Below, piece by piece: positions 35,255-42,879 of a DNA stretch of 64,000 nucleotides; position 1 is the first letter of the stretch; every line of letters starts with the position of its first letter. This stretch comes from Arthrobacter sp. Y81 (GTDB lineage Bacteria; Actinomycetota; Actinomycetes; Actinomycetales; Micrococcaceae), in the NCBI RefSeq assembly GCF_002929335.1, contig NZ_PJIL01000009.1:124001-188000 (forward strand), in the 5' to 3' direction. Position numbers and translations under genes: made by a program. The notes beneath the pieces were generated by a model, which did no database searches, had not been told where the DNA came from, and saw only the letters and a list, made by a program, of their open reading frames with translations.

Positions 35255-35283
35255 TTGTGGCCGCTGCCCAACGGGTCCACCAT
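35255..35283 (+). promoter_or_regulatory. Conserved GPP34 promoter, copy 3
   Basis: TTGTGG at 35255, 17 bases, CACCAT at 35278-35283, six bases before the ATG. The spacer palindrome is degenerate here (GCCCAACGGGTC). It starts only 8 bases after the stop of paralogue 2. Confidence 0.6.
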
Positions 35284-35289
35284 GAAGGT

Positions 35290-36036
35290 ATGAACGCTGC
35301 GATACCGAAGGCCGAGGACCTAAGCCTTCCCCAGGCTTTCCTCCTGCTGGCAACAAATGACAAGGACGGCGAACCCGAACTGCCGGCGTACGTCCTGAGG
35401 ACCACGGTGGCAGGGGCAATCCTGGCTGAGCTGGACCTGCTCGGCGCCATCGCGGCGCGGGGTAAGCATGTCCGGGCCATCGGAGCCGCCCCGGAATCGG
35501 ACTTCCAGCACGAGCTGGAACTCATCCGTGAAAAATCACGGCCACACACTCCCAAGCGGTGGGTCTCCATGCTGGAGGGCCGTGGCGAAGTGCACCGTGT
35601 GTACGAAGGGATGGCGGCGCTGGGCATTGTGGAGCATGTCGGCGAAAAACACCTTGGTCTGTTCAAGTCCACGCGCTACCCGGAGAAGGACCACGCTCCG
35701 GAAGCGGCGCTACTGCAAACGATCCAAACCGCACTCGGCCTTAGGCCGTCAGGTGCCACGCAGGAAGGTACCCAACCGTCAGATGCCGCGCCGGAAGGTG
35801 CCCAACCGTCAGATGCCATGCCTTCAGACGCCGCACCGGCAGCAGCCACGCAGCCCGATGCCAGGACCACAGCACTGATCGCGCTGCTCCAGGCGGCCGG
35901 GCTGCTCGGCAGGCTTTTCCCGGAAGCAGACCAGAACCGGGCACGCGAGCTAGTGAAGAACCACTGGCCCTCCCGTGCCGTGGGGGACGAACTGCGCCTG
36001 ATCAGACTGGGACTGGCAGACGCCGCAACCACCTGA
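35290..36036 (+). CDS. GPP34 family phosphoprotein, paralogue 3
   Basis: A 248-residue member sharing all core motifs with paralogue 2. A Ser/Ala/Pro/Asp-rich insert at about residues 152-190 is made of repeated QPSDAAPEGA-like units; at DNA level about 30 bp are repeated two to three times between 35746 and 35840. The insert falls at the same place as the unrelated insert of paralogue 1, so it is probably a surface linker that tolerates expansion. Confidence 0.88.
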   Translation: MNAAIPKAEDLSLPQAFLLLATNDKDGEPELPAYVLRTTVAGAILAELDLLGAIAARGKHVRAIGAAPESDFQHELELIREKSRPHTPKRWVSMLEGRGEVHRVYEGMAALGIVEHVGEKHLGLFKSTRYPEKDHAPEAALLQTIQTALGLRPSGATQEGTQPSDAAPEGAQPSDAMPSDAAPAAATQPDARTTALIALLQAAGLLGRLFPEADQNRARELVKNHWPSRAVGDELRLIRLGLADAATT

Positions 36037-36097
36037 CGGGCGAGGGAACAGGGCTGAGTCCCTTTTCGTCGGAAAGCGCCCGGGGTTAGGATGCCGT

Positions 36098-36883
36098 GTG
36101 ACTTTCACCCACGGCTTCGCGGACAACAACGGCCTTCGCATGTACTACGAGGTCCACGGCCGGGAGGTGCCCGGCCAGCCGCCGCTGCTCCTCATCCCCG
36201 GGGGCGGCTCCACCATCGGCACCAACTTCGCCGAACTCATCCCGCGGCTGGCCGAACAGCGCCAGGTGATTGCCGTTGAAGAGGAGGGGCACGGCCGCAC
36301 CCAGCCGACCAGCCGCCCCCTCACCGCCGAGAACTCCGCCGGCGACATCCTCGCTGTTCTGGACCAGCTCAACGTGGAAGCCGTGGATGTGCTGGGCTTC
36401 AGCGCCGGCGGCCATACCGCCGTCGCGCTGGCACTCGGGCGCCCCTCCATTGTCCGGCGCCTCATTGTGGCCTCCACCTTTGTGAGCCGCGATGCCGTGA
36501 CGGACGAGTTCTGGGACGGCATGGCGAAGGCCACCCTGGCTGACATGCCGGACACCTACAAGGACGCCGACCGCCTCCTCAACCCTGAACCCGGCCACCT
36601 GGAGCGGCTCTTCGAGCTGGACAGGCAGCGCATCCTGGACTTCCCCGGATGGTCCGCCGAAGAGTTAGGCAGCATCACGGCATCCACGCTGGTGGTGAGC
36701 GCCGACCGGGACGTTGTCACCGCCGGGTATGCCGAGCGGATGGCAAGCCTCATCCCCGGCGCCCGGCTGCTGATCGTTCCCGGCGGCCACGGTGACTACC
36801 TCGGCGAGGAGGCCGCCAGCGGCGGGGATCTCCGGACGATGCACGCCACGGTCCCGTTCCTCCTGCGGTTCCTCGACGAGTAG
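36098..36883 (+). CDS. Alpha/beta hydrolase
   Basis: A 261-residue hydrolase. The oxyanion region is LLIPGGGST, the nucleophile elbow is GFSAGG with Ser102, the acid lies in SADRDVV and the base in PGGHGDY. The GTG start has TAGGAT 5 nt upstream and no Shine-Dalgarno, a leaderless pattern. Substrate unknown; close relatives include esterases and C-C hydrolases. Confidence 0.9.
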   Translation: MTFTHGFADNNGLRMYYEVHGREVPGQPPLLLIPGGGSTIGTNFAELIPRLAEQRQVIAVEEEGHGRTQPTSRPLTAENSAGDILAVLDQLNVEAVDVLGFSAGGHTAVALALGRPSIVRRLIVASTFVSRDAVTDEFWDGMAKATLADMPDTYKDADRLLNPEPGHLERLFELDRQRILDFPGWSAEELGSITASTLVVSADRDVVTAGYAERMASLIPGARLLIVPGGHGDYLGEEAASGGDLRTMHATVPFLLRFLDE

Positions 36884-36913
36884 GTCGGCTGGGGGAGCGG
36901 AATCAAACGCAAG

Positions 36914-36945
36914 CGGACGACGGCGGGACGTCCCGCCGTCGTCCG
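36914..36945. terminator. Extragenic palindrome, terminator type
   Basis: A 32-base fully self-complementary site (arm CGGACGACGGCGGGAC) between two convergent genes. The left flank resembles that of the copies at 13413 and 41765 (GAGCGG..AAACGCAAG). Confidence 0.85.
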
Positions 36946-36977
36946 ATCGGTGGTTGCTCGCTATCCGCCTGGCTTCG

Positions 36978-37370
36978 TTAAGAAGGAGCGGGCTGGAACA
37001 GCTCGACCACGTTGCCGGCCGGATCTTCCAGCAGGATCTGCTGACCGCCCGGACCAGTGACAATGTTGTTCCGGAACGTGACGCCGGCGGCACGCAGCCG
37101 GTCCACCTCGGCCGCGATGTCGCCCACGATGAGGTGGATGCGGTTCCATCCTCCCGGTGACGGCACCGTGCCGTCCGGCATTGGCCGGCCCGCCGAACTG
37201 GTTGGCCCGCTCAGCAGAAGCCGCAACTGGCCGCGGGCGACGTCGGCGAACGCCGGTGCAGCGCTCATCCTGAGGGTGAACCCGAGGTGCTTTGTGTAGA
37301 AGTCGATGGCCGCCTCGACGTCGTCCACCATGTACCGGACGCTGACCATGTCCGTAGGGTCGCTGGGCAT
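36978..37370 (-). CDS. VOC family (glyoxalase-like) protein
   Basis: A 130-residue protein with two beta-alpha-beta-beta-beta units. VRYMVDDVEAAIDFYTKHLGF opens the first and RIHLIVGDIAAEVDRLRAAG the second; EDPAGNVVELFQP closes it. Metal-ligand positions are plausible (His and Glu) but the reaction is not predictable. The start at 37370 has AGAGGA 7 nt upstream and excludes a long antisense extension of the frame. Confidence 0.9.
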   Translation of the reverse strand: MPSDPTDMVSVRYMVDDVEAAIDFYTKHLGFTLRMSAAPAFADVARGQLRLLLSGPTSSAGRPMPDGTVPSPGGWNRIHLIVGDIAAEVDRLRAAGVTFRNNIVTGPGGQQILLEDPAGNVVELFQPAPS

Positions 37371-37399
37371 TTCCAGATCCTCTTTCCGAGTTCGATTGG

Positions 37400-37834
37400 T
37401 CACCCGACGCCGGCTGGTTTGGCGAGTGTTATTTCCGTGTTGTTGATGACCGTGGTGCACTGGAATTGCGCGCTGCAGGTTTGCAGGTAGACCGAAGCCG
37501 CGGCGGCGCCTTCGTTGAACGCCATCATGTTTGGAACCACTCGTATGGTGACTGTTTGGGCCTGCTTGGTGCAGCTGAGCTGATCGTTTCCGCCGCCGCC
37601 GGCGATCCGTCCGTCGCTGACCCTTTGGGTGACTTGGACGACGGGAATTGCGATGATCAAGGCGGGGTCGGTGTCGCACACGAAGGTGACGGGAACATCC
37701 ACCGCGGCGCCGTCGGCGACGAGGATTCCCGGCCCGGCGCTCACGAGCGTGGCGGGGGCTGCTTGCGCGGGGCTGGCTGTGGTCACGAGCATGGCGGCAA
37801 GAGCGGCGGCGAGGCAGCTTCTGGTGCCTAACAT
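37400..37834 (-). CDS. Secreted hypothetical protein
   Basis: A 144-residue protein with a clear Sec signal peptide (MLGTRSCLAAALAAMLVTTASPAQA, cleavage after AQA). The mature part is beta-rich, with four Cys that could form two disulfides (FVCDTD, LSCTK, LQTCSAQFQC). I recognise no family. GGGAG lies 6 nt before the start. A gap of only 29 bases to the VOC gene suggests that the two may be one transcript. Confidence 0.8.
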   Translation of the reverse strand: MLGTRSCLAAALAAMLVTTASPAQAAPATLVSAGPGILVADGAAVDVPVTFVCDTDPALIIAIPVVQVTQRVSDGRIAGGGGNDQLSCTKQAQTVTIRVVPNMMAFNEGAAAASVYLQTCSAQFQCTTVINNTEITLAKPAGVG

Positions 37835-38101
37835 CAGGTTCTCCCTTGAATGGAAGCGTGGCGTCCTGTGTTCCGCATTGTCGGCCAGTGCGGTGACTGG
37901 GCGTCTTATATGTACGGGGCGTAGCCCCTGACGGCAGCGCCGTTCCGGGCGCCGCCTGATGCGGCCGAAAGTCCGGTTGGCCGAAGACTAATCCACTTCC
38001 TGCCAGTGTGACAATAGCCCTTTCCAAAGCGTGCCGGATGGCGAACGGATAGCGATTATCCGGACCGCAAGTGCAGTGAAAGCAAGCAGACAGCTACGCA
38101 A
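37835..38101. other. Intergenic region without a supported gene
   Basis: Between the secreted-protein start and the palindrome at 38102 no ORF shows a ribosome site, coding bias or a recognisable product. It should contain the promoter of the minus-strand secreted protein. Confidence 0.5.
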
Positions 38102-38135
38102 GCGGACGACGTCGGGAGGTCCCGCCGTCGTCCGC
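38102..38135. repeat. Extragenic palindrome with one mismatch
   Basis: Arm GCGGACGACGTCGGGA pairs with its complement except at one position (T for G). It lies upstream of the DUF6221 gene rather than behind a gene end. Confidence 0.75.
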
Positions 38136-38197
38136 GGGACCGTATCGGCAGACGGACCGGTTTCCCGGAAATTGTGCGCGCATTGAAGAATGGGGGC

Positions 38198-38497
38198 ATG
38201 GCCGACATCATCGCATTCCTGGAAGCTCGGATAGCCGAGGACGAGGCAGCCGCGGAGGAACTGGTGGAGGTCGGGCCGGGCCACCAGGCGATCGGGACCC
38301 GCCTCGAGGTTTTGCCGTTCACGGCGGCCCGGGTGCTGGCCGAGTGCGCCGCCAAGCGGAAGATTCTGGAGAACGTGCCGCTGGTTACCGACATACCGTC
38401 GCAGATGGGCGGGACCAGTGATTACGTGCTGATGTGCCTGGCCTCGGTGTACAGCTGGCATCCGGAGTATCAGGAAGGCTGGTCGGTCGCCGGCTAG
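38198..38497 (+). CDS. DUF6221 family protein
   Basis: A 99-residue protein. The N-terminus MADIIAFLEARIAEDEAAA, the middle AARVLAECAAKRKILE and the end ASVYSWHPEYQEGW are the marks of DUF6221, a small actinobacterial family of unknown role, often of phage or accessory origin. The start at 38198 gives the family's usual N-terminus. Confidence 0.88.
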   Translation: MADIIAFLEARIAEDEAAAEELVEVGPGHQAIGTRLEVLPFTAARVLAECAAKRKILENVPLVTDIPSQMGGTSDYVLMCLASVYSWHPEYQEGWSVAG

Positions 38498-38526
38498 GCC
38501 TCACCGTCTCCATGACCAGCTGCCAG

Positions 38527-38787
38527 TCAATGCGGCACCAGCCCGCCATGGTGGCTCCCGGGGCTGCGCGGGCCGCCCGGATTTCTGAAGAGCCCGACGA
38601 TGCCCCGGATCAAGGCGACCGTCGTGACTTTCACGAGGAAAATCACAATCTGAATTGCCCCGGCCACAAGCAGGAGCAAAAGGAATGTGATCAGGATCGG
38701 CAGCAACAGAAGGACGATGACGGCAATTGCCGCCATGTACATGAGGGCATACCCGGCAGCGGTCGTCGGATCCAATGGGCTTCCCAT
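38527..38787 (-). CDS. Small membrane protein
   Basis: An 86-residue protein. A hydrophobic stretch from about residue 12 to 65 forms two or three membrane segments (IAVIVLLLLPILITFLLLLL and IQIVIFLVKVTTVALI), followed by a Pro/Gly/His-rich tail. GAGGA lies 4-5 nt before the start. Convergent with the DUF6221 gene. No family recognised. Confidence 0.7.
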   Translation of the reverse strand: MGSPLDPTTAAGYALMYMAAIAVIVLLLLPILITFLLLLLVAGAIQIVIFLVKVTTVALIRGIVGLFRNPGGPRSPGSHHGGLVPH

Positions 38788-38935
38788 GTCGTCCTCTTTG
38801 TCGTCCTTTTAACGTCGGCCTTGTCAATGTGCTGAACGGGATAACGCATTTTTAGCACCGCGCTGTCCGTCGAAGTAGGGCCAATCGACCTGTGCAGTGC
38901 TGAGGCCCGCCGCGGCCGGCAGGGAGCCGGACAGC

Positions 38936-38974
38936 AAGGAAGGGTGCAACCCGCGTAGGGTGGCACCCTTCCTT
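38936..38974. terminator. Strong hairpin terminator of csbD
   Basis: AAGGAAGGGTGC pairs perfectly with its complement across a 15-nt loop. The stem can extend outward through CAGC/GCTG and GCCGG/CCGGC with a small bulge. It lies just behind the minus-strand CsbD gene. Confidence 0.8.
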
Positions 38975-38985
38975 TTGCTGCCGGC

Positions 38986-39159
38986 TTATTCCTTGAAGGC
39001 GTCCTTGACCTTTTCGCCCGCCTGCTTCAGGTCCGCTTTGGTTTGGTCGGCCTGACCTTCGGCTTTCAGGCCCGGATCATTCTTGGCTTCTCCGACAGCT
39101 TCCTTGCCCTTACCGCCAAGCTTTTCGGCAGCATTTTGAATCTTGTCATCCAGACCCAC
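38986..39159 (-). CDS. CsbD family stress protein
   Basis: A 57-residue hydrophilic, Lys/Glu/Ala-rich protein starting MGLDDKIQNAAEKLGGKGKE, with KAEGQADQTKADLKQAGEKV. This is the standard CsbD composition and repeat pattern. Family members are induced by general stress in other bacteria. GTG start with GGAGGG 8 nt upstream. Confidence 0.9.
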   Translation of the reverse strand: MGLDDKIQNAAEKLGGKGKEAVGEAKNDPGLKAEGQADQTKADLKQAGEKVKDAFKE

Positions 39160-39308
39160 GGTGATACTCCCTCCGGTTGGTGCCGCCGGCGATCCGCCCG
39201 CGGCTCACTAGTTCATCGTAAACCCGATTCAGGCCAAATGCTAAGCATGCTGATGGTATGAGTTTCAGAAGCCAGAGTGCCCTTCTGGCGGAGCCTCGTC
39301 CGGCGTTG

Positions 39309-39719
39309 CTAGCGCAGCTGGATCAGACCAGCACTGGTGGGTCGGAAACCGCACGCGTCGAAATAGAAACTCTTCAGGTGATCGTCGAAGTCGACATGGA
39401 TCCATTCCCAGCCCGCCTCCCGGGCTTGTTCCGTGGCAACGGCGAGGAGTCTTTTGCCGACGCCCTGACGGCGCGCCCTGTGTGCCACCAAAGTGTCTTC
39501 GATGAAGGCGTGCGCGTCGCCGTCCCAGATCACGTTGACGAAGCCGACCAGCCCCTGATCGTCGCGGGCTGTGACCCACCCCAGGCTGAGGCGGGAGAGC
39601 CGGTCAACCCAGTCGTCTTCAACGTATGCGTGACCGAAGCCCTCAGCGTGCAGCTGATTGATTTCTTTGTTCGTCAACGCTCCGCGCCATTCCCAAGCAA
39701 TCGTCATGCTGAACAGCAT
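39309..39719 (-). CDS. GNAT family N-acetyltransferase
   Basis: A 136-residue acetyltransferase. The acetyl-CoA loop is VAHRARRQGVGKRLLAVA and a strand-helix pair (WIHVDFDDHLKSFYFDACGF) ends the fold. ATG 39719 is supported by TAGGGT exactly 6 nt upstream (leaderless type); the ATG four codons later is an alternative. Substrate unknown. Confidence 0.88.
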   Translation of the reverse strand: MLFSMTIAWEWRGALTNKEINQLHAEGFGHAYVEDDWVDRLSRLSLGWVTARDDQGLVGFVNVIWDGDAHAFIEDTLVAHRARRQGVGKRLLAVATEQAREAGWEWIHVDFDDHLKSFYFDACGFRPTSAGLIQLR

Positions 39720-39870
39720 TGCATGACCCTAGTCGGCCGGGTTGGCGGTCCAGCCGGTGAGCGGCAGGAGGTCAGCAGCAATGGCCTGGACGGTGCGGTT
39801 GTCCGTCGGGCATCGATGGACCCACCGTGGTGTTCGGAGCTCCAGTTCCCTGGCGACGGCAATACTGCGG

Positions 39871-40800
39871 TCAACGTTTAGGCACGGCGGCGCGGCCCGC
39901 CAGCCAGATGGCGACGGTATTGGTGGCAACGATCAGGGCCATGCCCAGCCATTCGTGGAGCACCAGGATCTGTCCCAGCACCACGGTGCCGGAGAGCGCG
40001 GCGAGGATGGGGTTGACGCTCATGAACACACTGAAGAATCCCGCTGGCAGGTGCCGGAGCGCGATGAGGTCGGCGGCGTACGGGATCACCGAGCACAGCA
40101 GACCGGCAACAATGGCGTAGAGCAGTGCCGGACCGGTGAACAGCCCTTGAGCGGCGAGGTAGGCGGCCACTGGCAGGTAGAACACCAGCGATATCAGCGT
40201 CGCGGCGGCGGGGGCTTGCAAGCCGGGCAGCCTCTGGCCCGCGACCCGGTTGAGGAGGATGTACGCCGCCCAGCCCGCGGCACCTGCCATGCCGATGGCA
40301 ATTCCGACGAAGTCGCTGCTAGGTCCCGGCAACACAAGGATGAAGACTCCCAAACCTGCGGCCAGCCCGCACAGAACATCCCGACGCGCCCTTGACCCCA
40401 GCAGGGCCACCGCCAACGGCCCGAGGAATTCCAAGGTGACGGCAAGACCCAGACCGATCCGTTCGATAGCCACATAGAGGCTGATGTTCATCAAAGCTGT
40501 AGCCGCGCCCAGCAGCAGGACCGGCCACCACTGGCGCCAGGTGAACCGGTGGAAGGGAGGCCGGGCAACCGGCAGCAGCACCGCGGCGGCCACAAGCTGC
40601 CTTACGGCCACAACACCCGCGGGTCCGATCACCGGAAACGCGTGGGCGCCGATCCCCGCACCGATCTGGTTGCTGACGCCGCTTCCGGTCATGGTCAGCA
40701 CGCCGCGAACAACGGCCGACCCGCCCCGGCCTGACCCCGCCCGGCCGACGCCGGACCCGCCGCGGGCCTGACCCGCAGTCTGCACTGAATAAGCTTCCAT
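39871..40800 (-). CDS. EamA/DMT family exporter, RhtA-like
   Basis: A 309-residue membrane protein with ten hydrophobic segments in two EamA repeats. GIGAHAFPVIGPAGVVAVRQLVAA begins the first and LLNRVAGQRLPG the second. HEWLGMALIVATNTVAIW ends it. Similar proteins export threonine, homoserine or other metabolites. The start at 40800 excludes a hydrophilic extension of the longer frame. Divergent from a LysR gene 70 bases away that probably regulates it. Confidence 0.88.
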   Translation of the reverse strand: MEAYSVQTAGQARGGSGVGRAGSGRGGSAVVRGVLTMTGSGVSNQIGAGIGAHAFPVIGPAGVVAVRQLVAAAVLLPVARPPFHRFTWRQWWPVLLLGAATALMNISLYVAIERIGLGLAVTLEFLGPLAVALLGSRARRDVLCGLAAGLGVFILVLPGPSSDFVGIAIGMAGAAGWAAYILLNRVAGQRLPGLQAPAAATLISLVFYLPVAAYLAAQGLFTGPALLYAIVAGLLCSVIPYAADLIALRHLPAGFFSVFMSVNPILAALSGTVVLGQILVLHEWLGMALIVATNTVAIWLAGRAAVPKR

Positions 40801-40857
40801 ATGTCCAAAGTCTCCGGGCAAAACCGTGCGCCGAAAAATGTGCTCAACGATCGTTCT

Positions 40858-40872
40858 ATACGATGACCGTAT
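40858..40872. promoter_or_regulatory. Putative LysR autoregulatory site
   Basis: ATACG-N5-CGTAT spans the -10 element (TACGAT, 40859-40864) and the start codon of the LysR gene. A regulator bound there would block its own transcription. Confidence 0.5.
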
Positions 40873-41740
40873 GAATGTAGAGCTGCGGTACCTGCGGGCA
40901 CTGGTGGCTGTGGTGGACTCCCAGACTTTTACCGACGCCGCCATTGCGCTCGGCACCTCCCAGGCTGCGGTGTCACGGTCCGTCGCTGCCCTGGAGCGGG
41001 CCCTTGGATTGCGCATTCTGCAAAGAACTACCCGGCAGGTCACCCCGACGGCCGCCGGGGAGCGGATCATCGAGCATGCACGGAGCGTCCTTGACCAGGT
41101 CGCGCTACTTGAACGCGCAGCCCAGGACCAGGGCGGCGAGCTCAGGGTGAGCTATGCATGGTCGGCGCTGGGCCGCCGCACCGTTGCCCTGCAGCGGAAA
41201 TGGGAGGAGATACACCCGGGCGTGCGCCTGATCTGGGTGCAGTCCAACGCCCCAACCGGCGGCCTTGCGAACGGGTCCGTCGACGTCGCCATTGTCAGGC
41301 GCCACCTCAATGACCACCGCTTCGCGTCCACGCACATCGGAACTGAAGCCCGGTACGGCGCCCTCGCCAAGGCTGATCCGCTCGCCCGGCGGCGCTTCCT
41401 CCGCCTGGCGGACTTCGCTGGACGAACGATTGCCGTCGACCACCGCACGGGAACCACGACGGAAGACCTCTGGTCCGACGCCGCCCGGCCGGCCTCGGTC
41501 CGGCTGGTGCAGGGTGTCGACGAATGGCTGACACTCATCTCCACGGGACAGGCCATCGGCATGTCCTCCGAGGCGACGGCTGCGCAGAATCCACGACCGG
41601 GGATCGCATACCGGCCGGTCCGCGACGCCCCGCCGATTTCCGTCTTCCTTGCGTCCTGGAAGGACGACCCTTCGGTGCTCGTCGCCGATTTCACCCGGCT
41701 GGCGCAGGAGGCATTCATCCCTGGCCACCCGGCTCTGTAG
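40871..41740 (+). CDS. LysR family transcriptional regulator
   Basis: A 289-residue regulator. The winged helix-turn-helix at residues 1-60 includes FTDAAIALGTSQAAVSRSVAALE and LQRTTRQVTPTAAGE; the effector domain follows. ATG 40871 has TACGAT exactly 6 nt upstream, so it is probably leaderless. An earlier in-frame GTG at 40826 would add 15 residues before the helix-turn-helix. The EamA exporter is its likely target. Confidence 0.92.
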   Translation: MNVELRYLRALVAVVDSQTFTDAAIALGTSQAAVSRSVAALERALGLRILQRTTRQVTPTAAGERIIEHARSVLDQVALLERAAQDQGGELRVSYAWSALGRRTVALQRKWEEIHPGVRLIWVQSNAPTGGLANGSVDVAIVRRHLNDHRFASTHIGTEARYGALAKADPLARRRFLRLADFAGRTIAVDHRTGTTTEDLWSDAARPASVRLVQGVDEWLTLISTGQAIGMSSEATAAQNPRPGIAYRPVRDAPPISVFLASWKDDPSVLVADFTRLAQEAFIPGHPAL

Positions 41741-41764
41741 GGGAGCGGCACCAAACGCAAGACG

Positions 41765-41792
41765 GACGACGGCCGGAGGTCCCGCCGTCGTC
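41765..41792. terminator. Extragenic palindrome, imperfect
   Basis: GACGACGG and CGTCGTC arms with a mismatched inner stem, 25 bases after the LysR stop. Left flank GAGCGGCACCAAACGCAAG is shared with the copy at 13413. Confidence 0.7.
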
Positions 41793-41806
41793 GTTCATGC
41801 CGCAGC

Positions 41807-41833
41807 TCAACAATTCAACAAAGGGATTGTTGA
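41807..41833. promoter_or_regulatory. Putative GntR operator at its own promoter
   Basis: TCAACAAT and ATTGTTGA form a perfect 8-bp inverted repeat with an 11-base centre. It lies just upstream of the leaderless -10 TAGATT (41844-41849). The same half-site recurs three times at 42691-42730. Confidence 0.7.
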
Positions 41834-41855
41834 TTGCCCGGGGTAGATTCAGGGT

Positions 41856-42608
41856 ATGGCCACCCTGAACCCGAACGCCGAAACTCCCTCCTTCCGCGAA
41901 CTCCCGGGTGGCGCGCAGAACGGGCCTGGGAAGCCGGGCGGAGCGTCCAGGCTGCGGGTCGCAGTGCCGTCGGTGGCGGCCAGGGTGGCTGCGGAACTGC
42001 GGCTTCAGATCGCAGAGGGCGCGCTGCCGCCGGGAACGAAACTCAAGGAAGAGGCCCTTTCCGACGAGCTCGGCGTCTCCCGCAACACTATCCGCGAGGC
42101 ATTCGCCGAACTCGTGAGCGAGCGCCTGGTTGTCCGCGAGCCCAACCGCGGCGTCTTCGTTGCCAGCCTGGGCGAGAAGGACATCCATGACGTCTACACC
42201 GTCAGGCGCGCCATCGAGGTGAGCGCTGTCCGCGGCGGGGGCAGTCCCGAGAGCATCGCCCTGGTGAGGGCCGCCGTCGAGGAAGGCAAGAGTGCAGCCG
42301 CCGCGGGGGACAGCGAACGCCTCGGCAGCGCCAACCAGCACTTCCACGGCGCCCTGGTGGCCATGGCGGACAGCGAACGGCTGAACACCATCATGTCGCA
42401 GGTGCTTGCCGAAATGCGGCTCTTCTTCCACAAGGCCGCTGTTGACGGCGGGTTCTATCGGGACTGGCTGGCGGACAACGAACAGATCTGCAAAGCCCTC
42501 GAGGCCGGGGACACGGAGCTCGCGGCCGATCGCCTGACCGACTACCTCGCCCGCTCCGAAGAGCACCAGACGGCGGTCCACGCGTCCGGGCCCGGGGCCT
42601 CGAAGTAG
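41856..42608 (+). CDS. GntR family regulator (FCD type) of the following operon
   Basis: A 250-residue repressor. After a Pro/Gly-rich N-terminus of about 30 residues, the winged helix reads LRLQIAEGALPPGTKLKEEALSDELGVSRNTIREAFAEL. The FCD ligand domain has DVYTVRRAIEVSAV, then His residues likely to bind metal (NQHFHGALVAMAD). ATG 41856 has TAGATT 6 nt upstream and no Shine-Dalgarno. ATTGTT-type boxes lie before its own gene and before the transporter operon downstream, so it should control both. Confidence 0.92.
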   Translation: MATLNPNAETPSFRELPGGAQNGPGKPGGASRLRVAVPSVAARVAAELRLQIAEGALPPGTKLKEEALSDELGVSRNTIREAFAELVSERLVVREPNRGVFVASLGEKDIHDVYTVRRAIEVSAVRGGGSPESIALVRAAVEEGKSAAAAGDSERLGSANQHFHGALVAMADSERLNTIMSQVLAEMRLFFHKAAVDGGFYRDWLADNEQICKALEAGDTELAADRLTDYLARSEEHQTAVHASGPGASK

Positions 42609-42663
42609 CGCTTCCCGCCCCAAATCCGGCAACTGCCGCGACGGCTGAATCACCCTTGACCCC

Positions 42664-42730
42664 TTGACGGTGTGATCTGCGTCGCGTAAATTGTTCAACA
42701 AGTTCGGATTGTTCAACAATCCAACAATTG
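42664..42730 (+). promoter_or_regulatory. Promoter and GntR operators of the MHS/DUF1445 operon
   Basis: TTGACG (42664-42669), 17 bases and TAAATT (42687-42692) form a good sigma-70 promoter. Directly on and after the -10 are TTGTTCAACAA (42691-42701), ATTGTTCAACAAT (42708-42720) and CAACAATTG (42722-42730). They share half-sites with the operator before the GntR gene. Binding there would block the promoter. Confidence 0.8.
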
Positions 42731-42879
42731 CTCGCAGTCCCGACTTCCGCAGCCCATCACGGTAGCCGCACAAGCGTCCGAATGTCCCGACCTGCAACGC
42801 CGCAGGCCCGGACAGAAAAGGCGCACAAACACCATCCGCCCCCACCCGGATGACATCCACACTCTTCATGGAGGTACAA

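Noticed and set aside
34519-35283. Upstream extension of the ABC ATPase frame to 35283
   Set aside because: This part is antisense of the GPP34 paralogue 2 gene and has no ABC sequence; the continuous frame across the junction is accidental.
39729-39929. Minus-strand frame behind the EamA gene
   Set aside because: It overlaps the EamA 3' end, has only a TTG start without ribosome site, and its product matches nothing.
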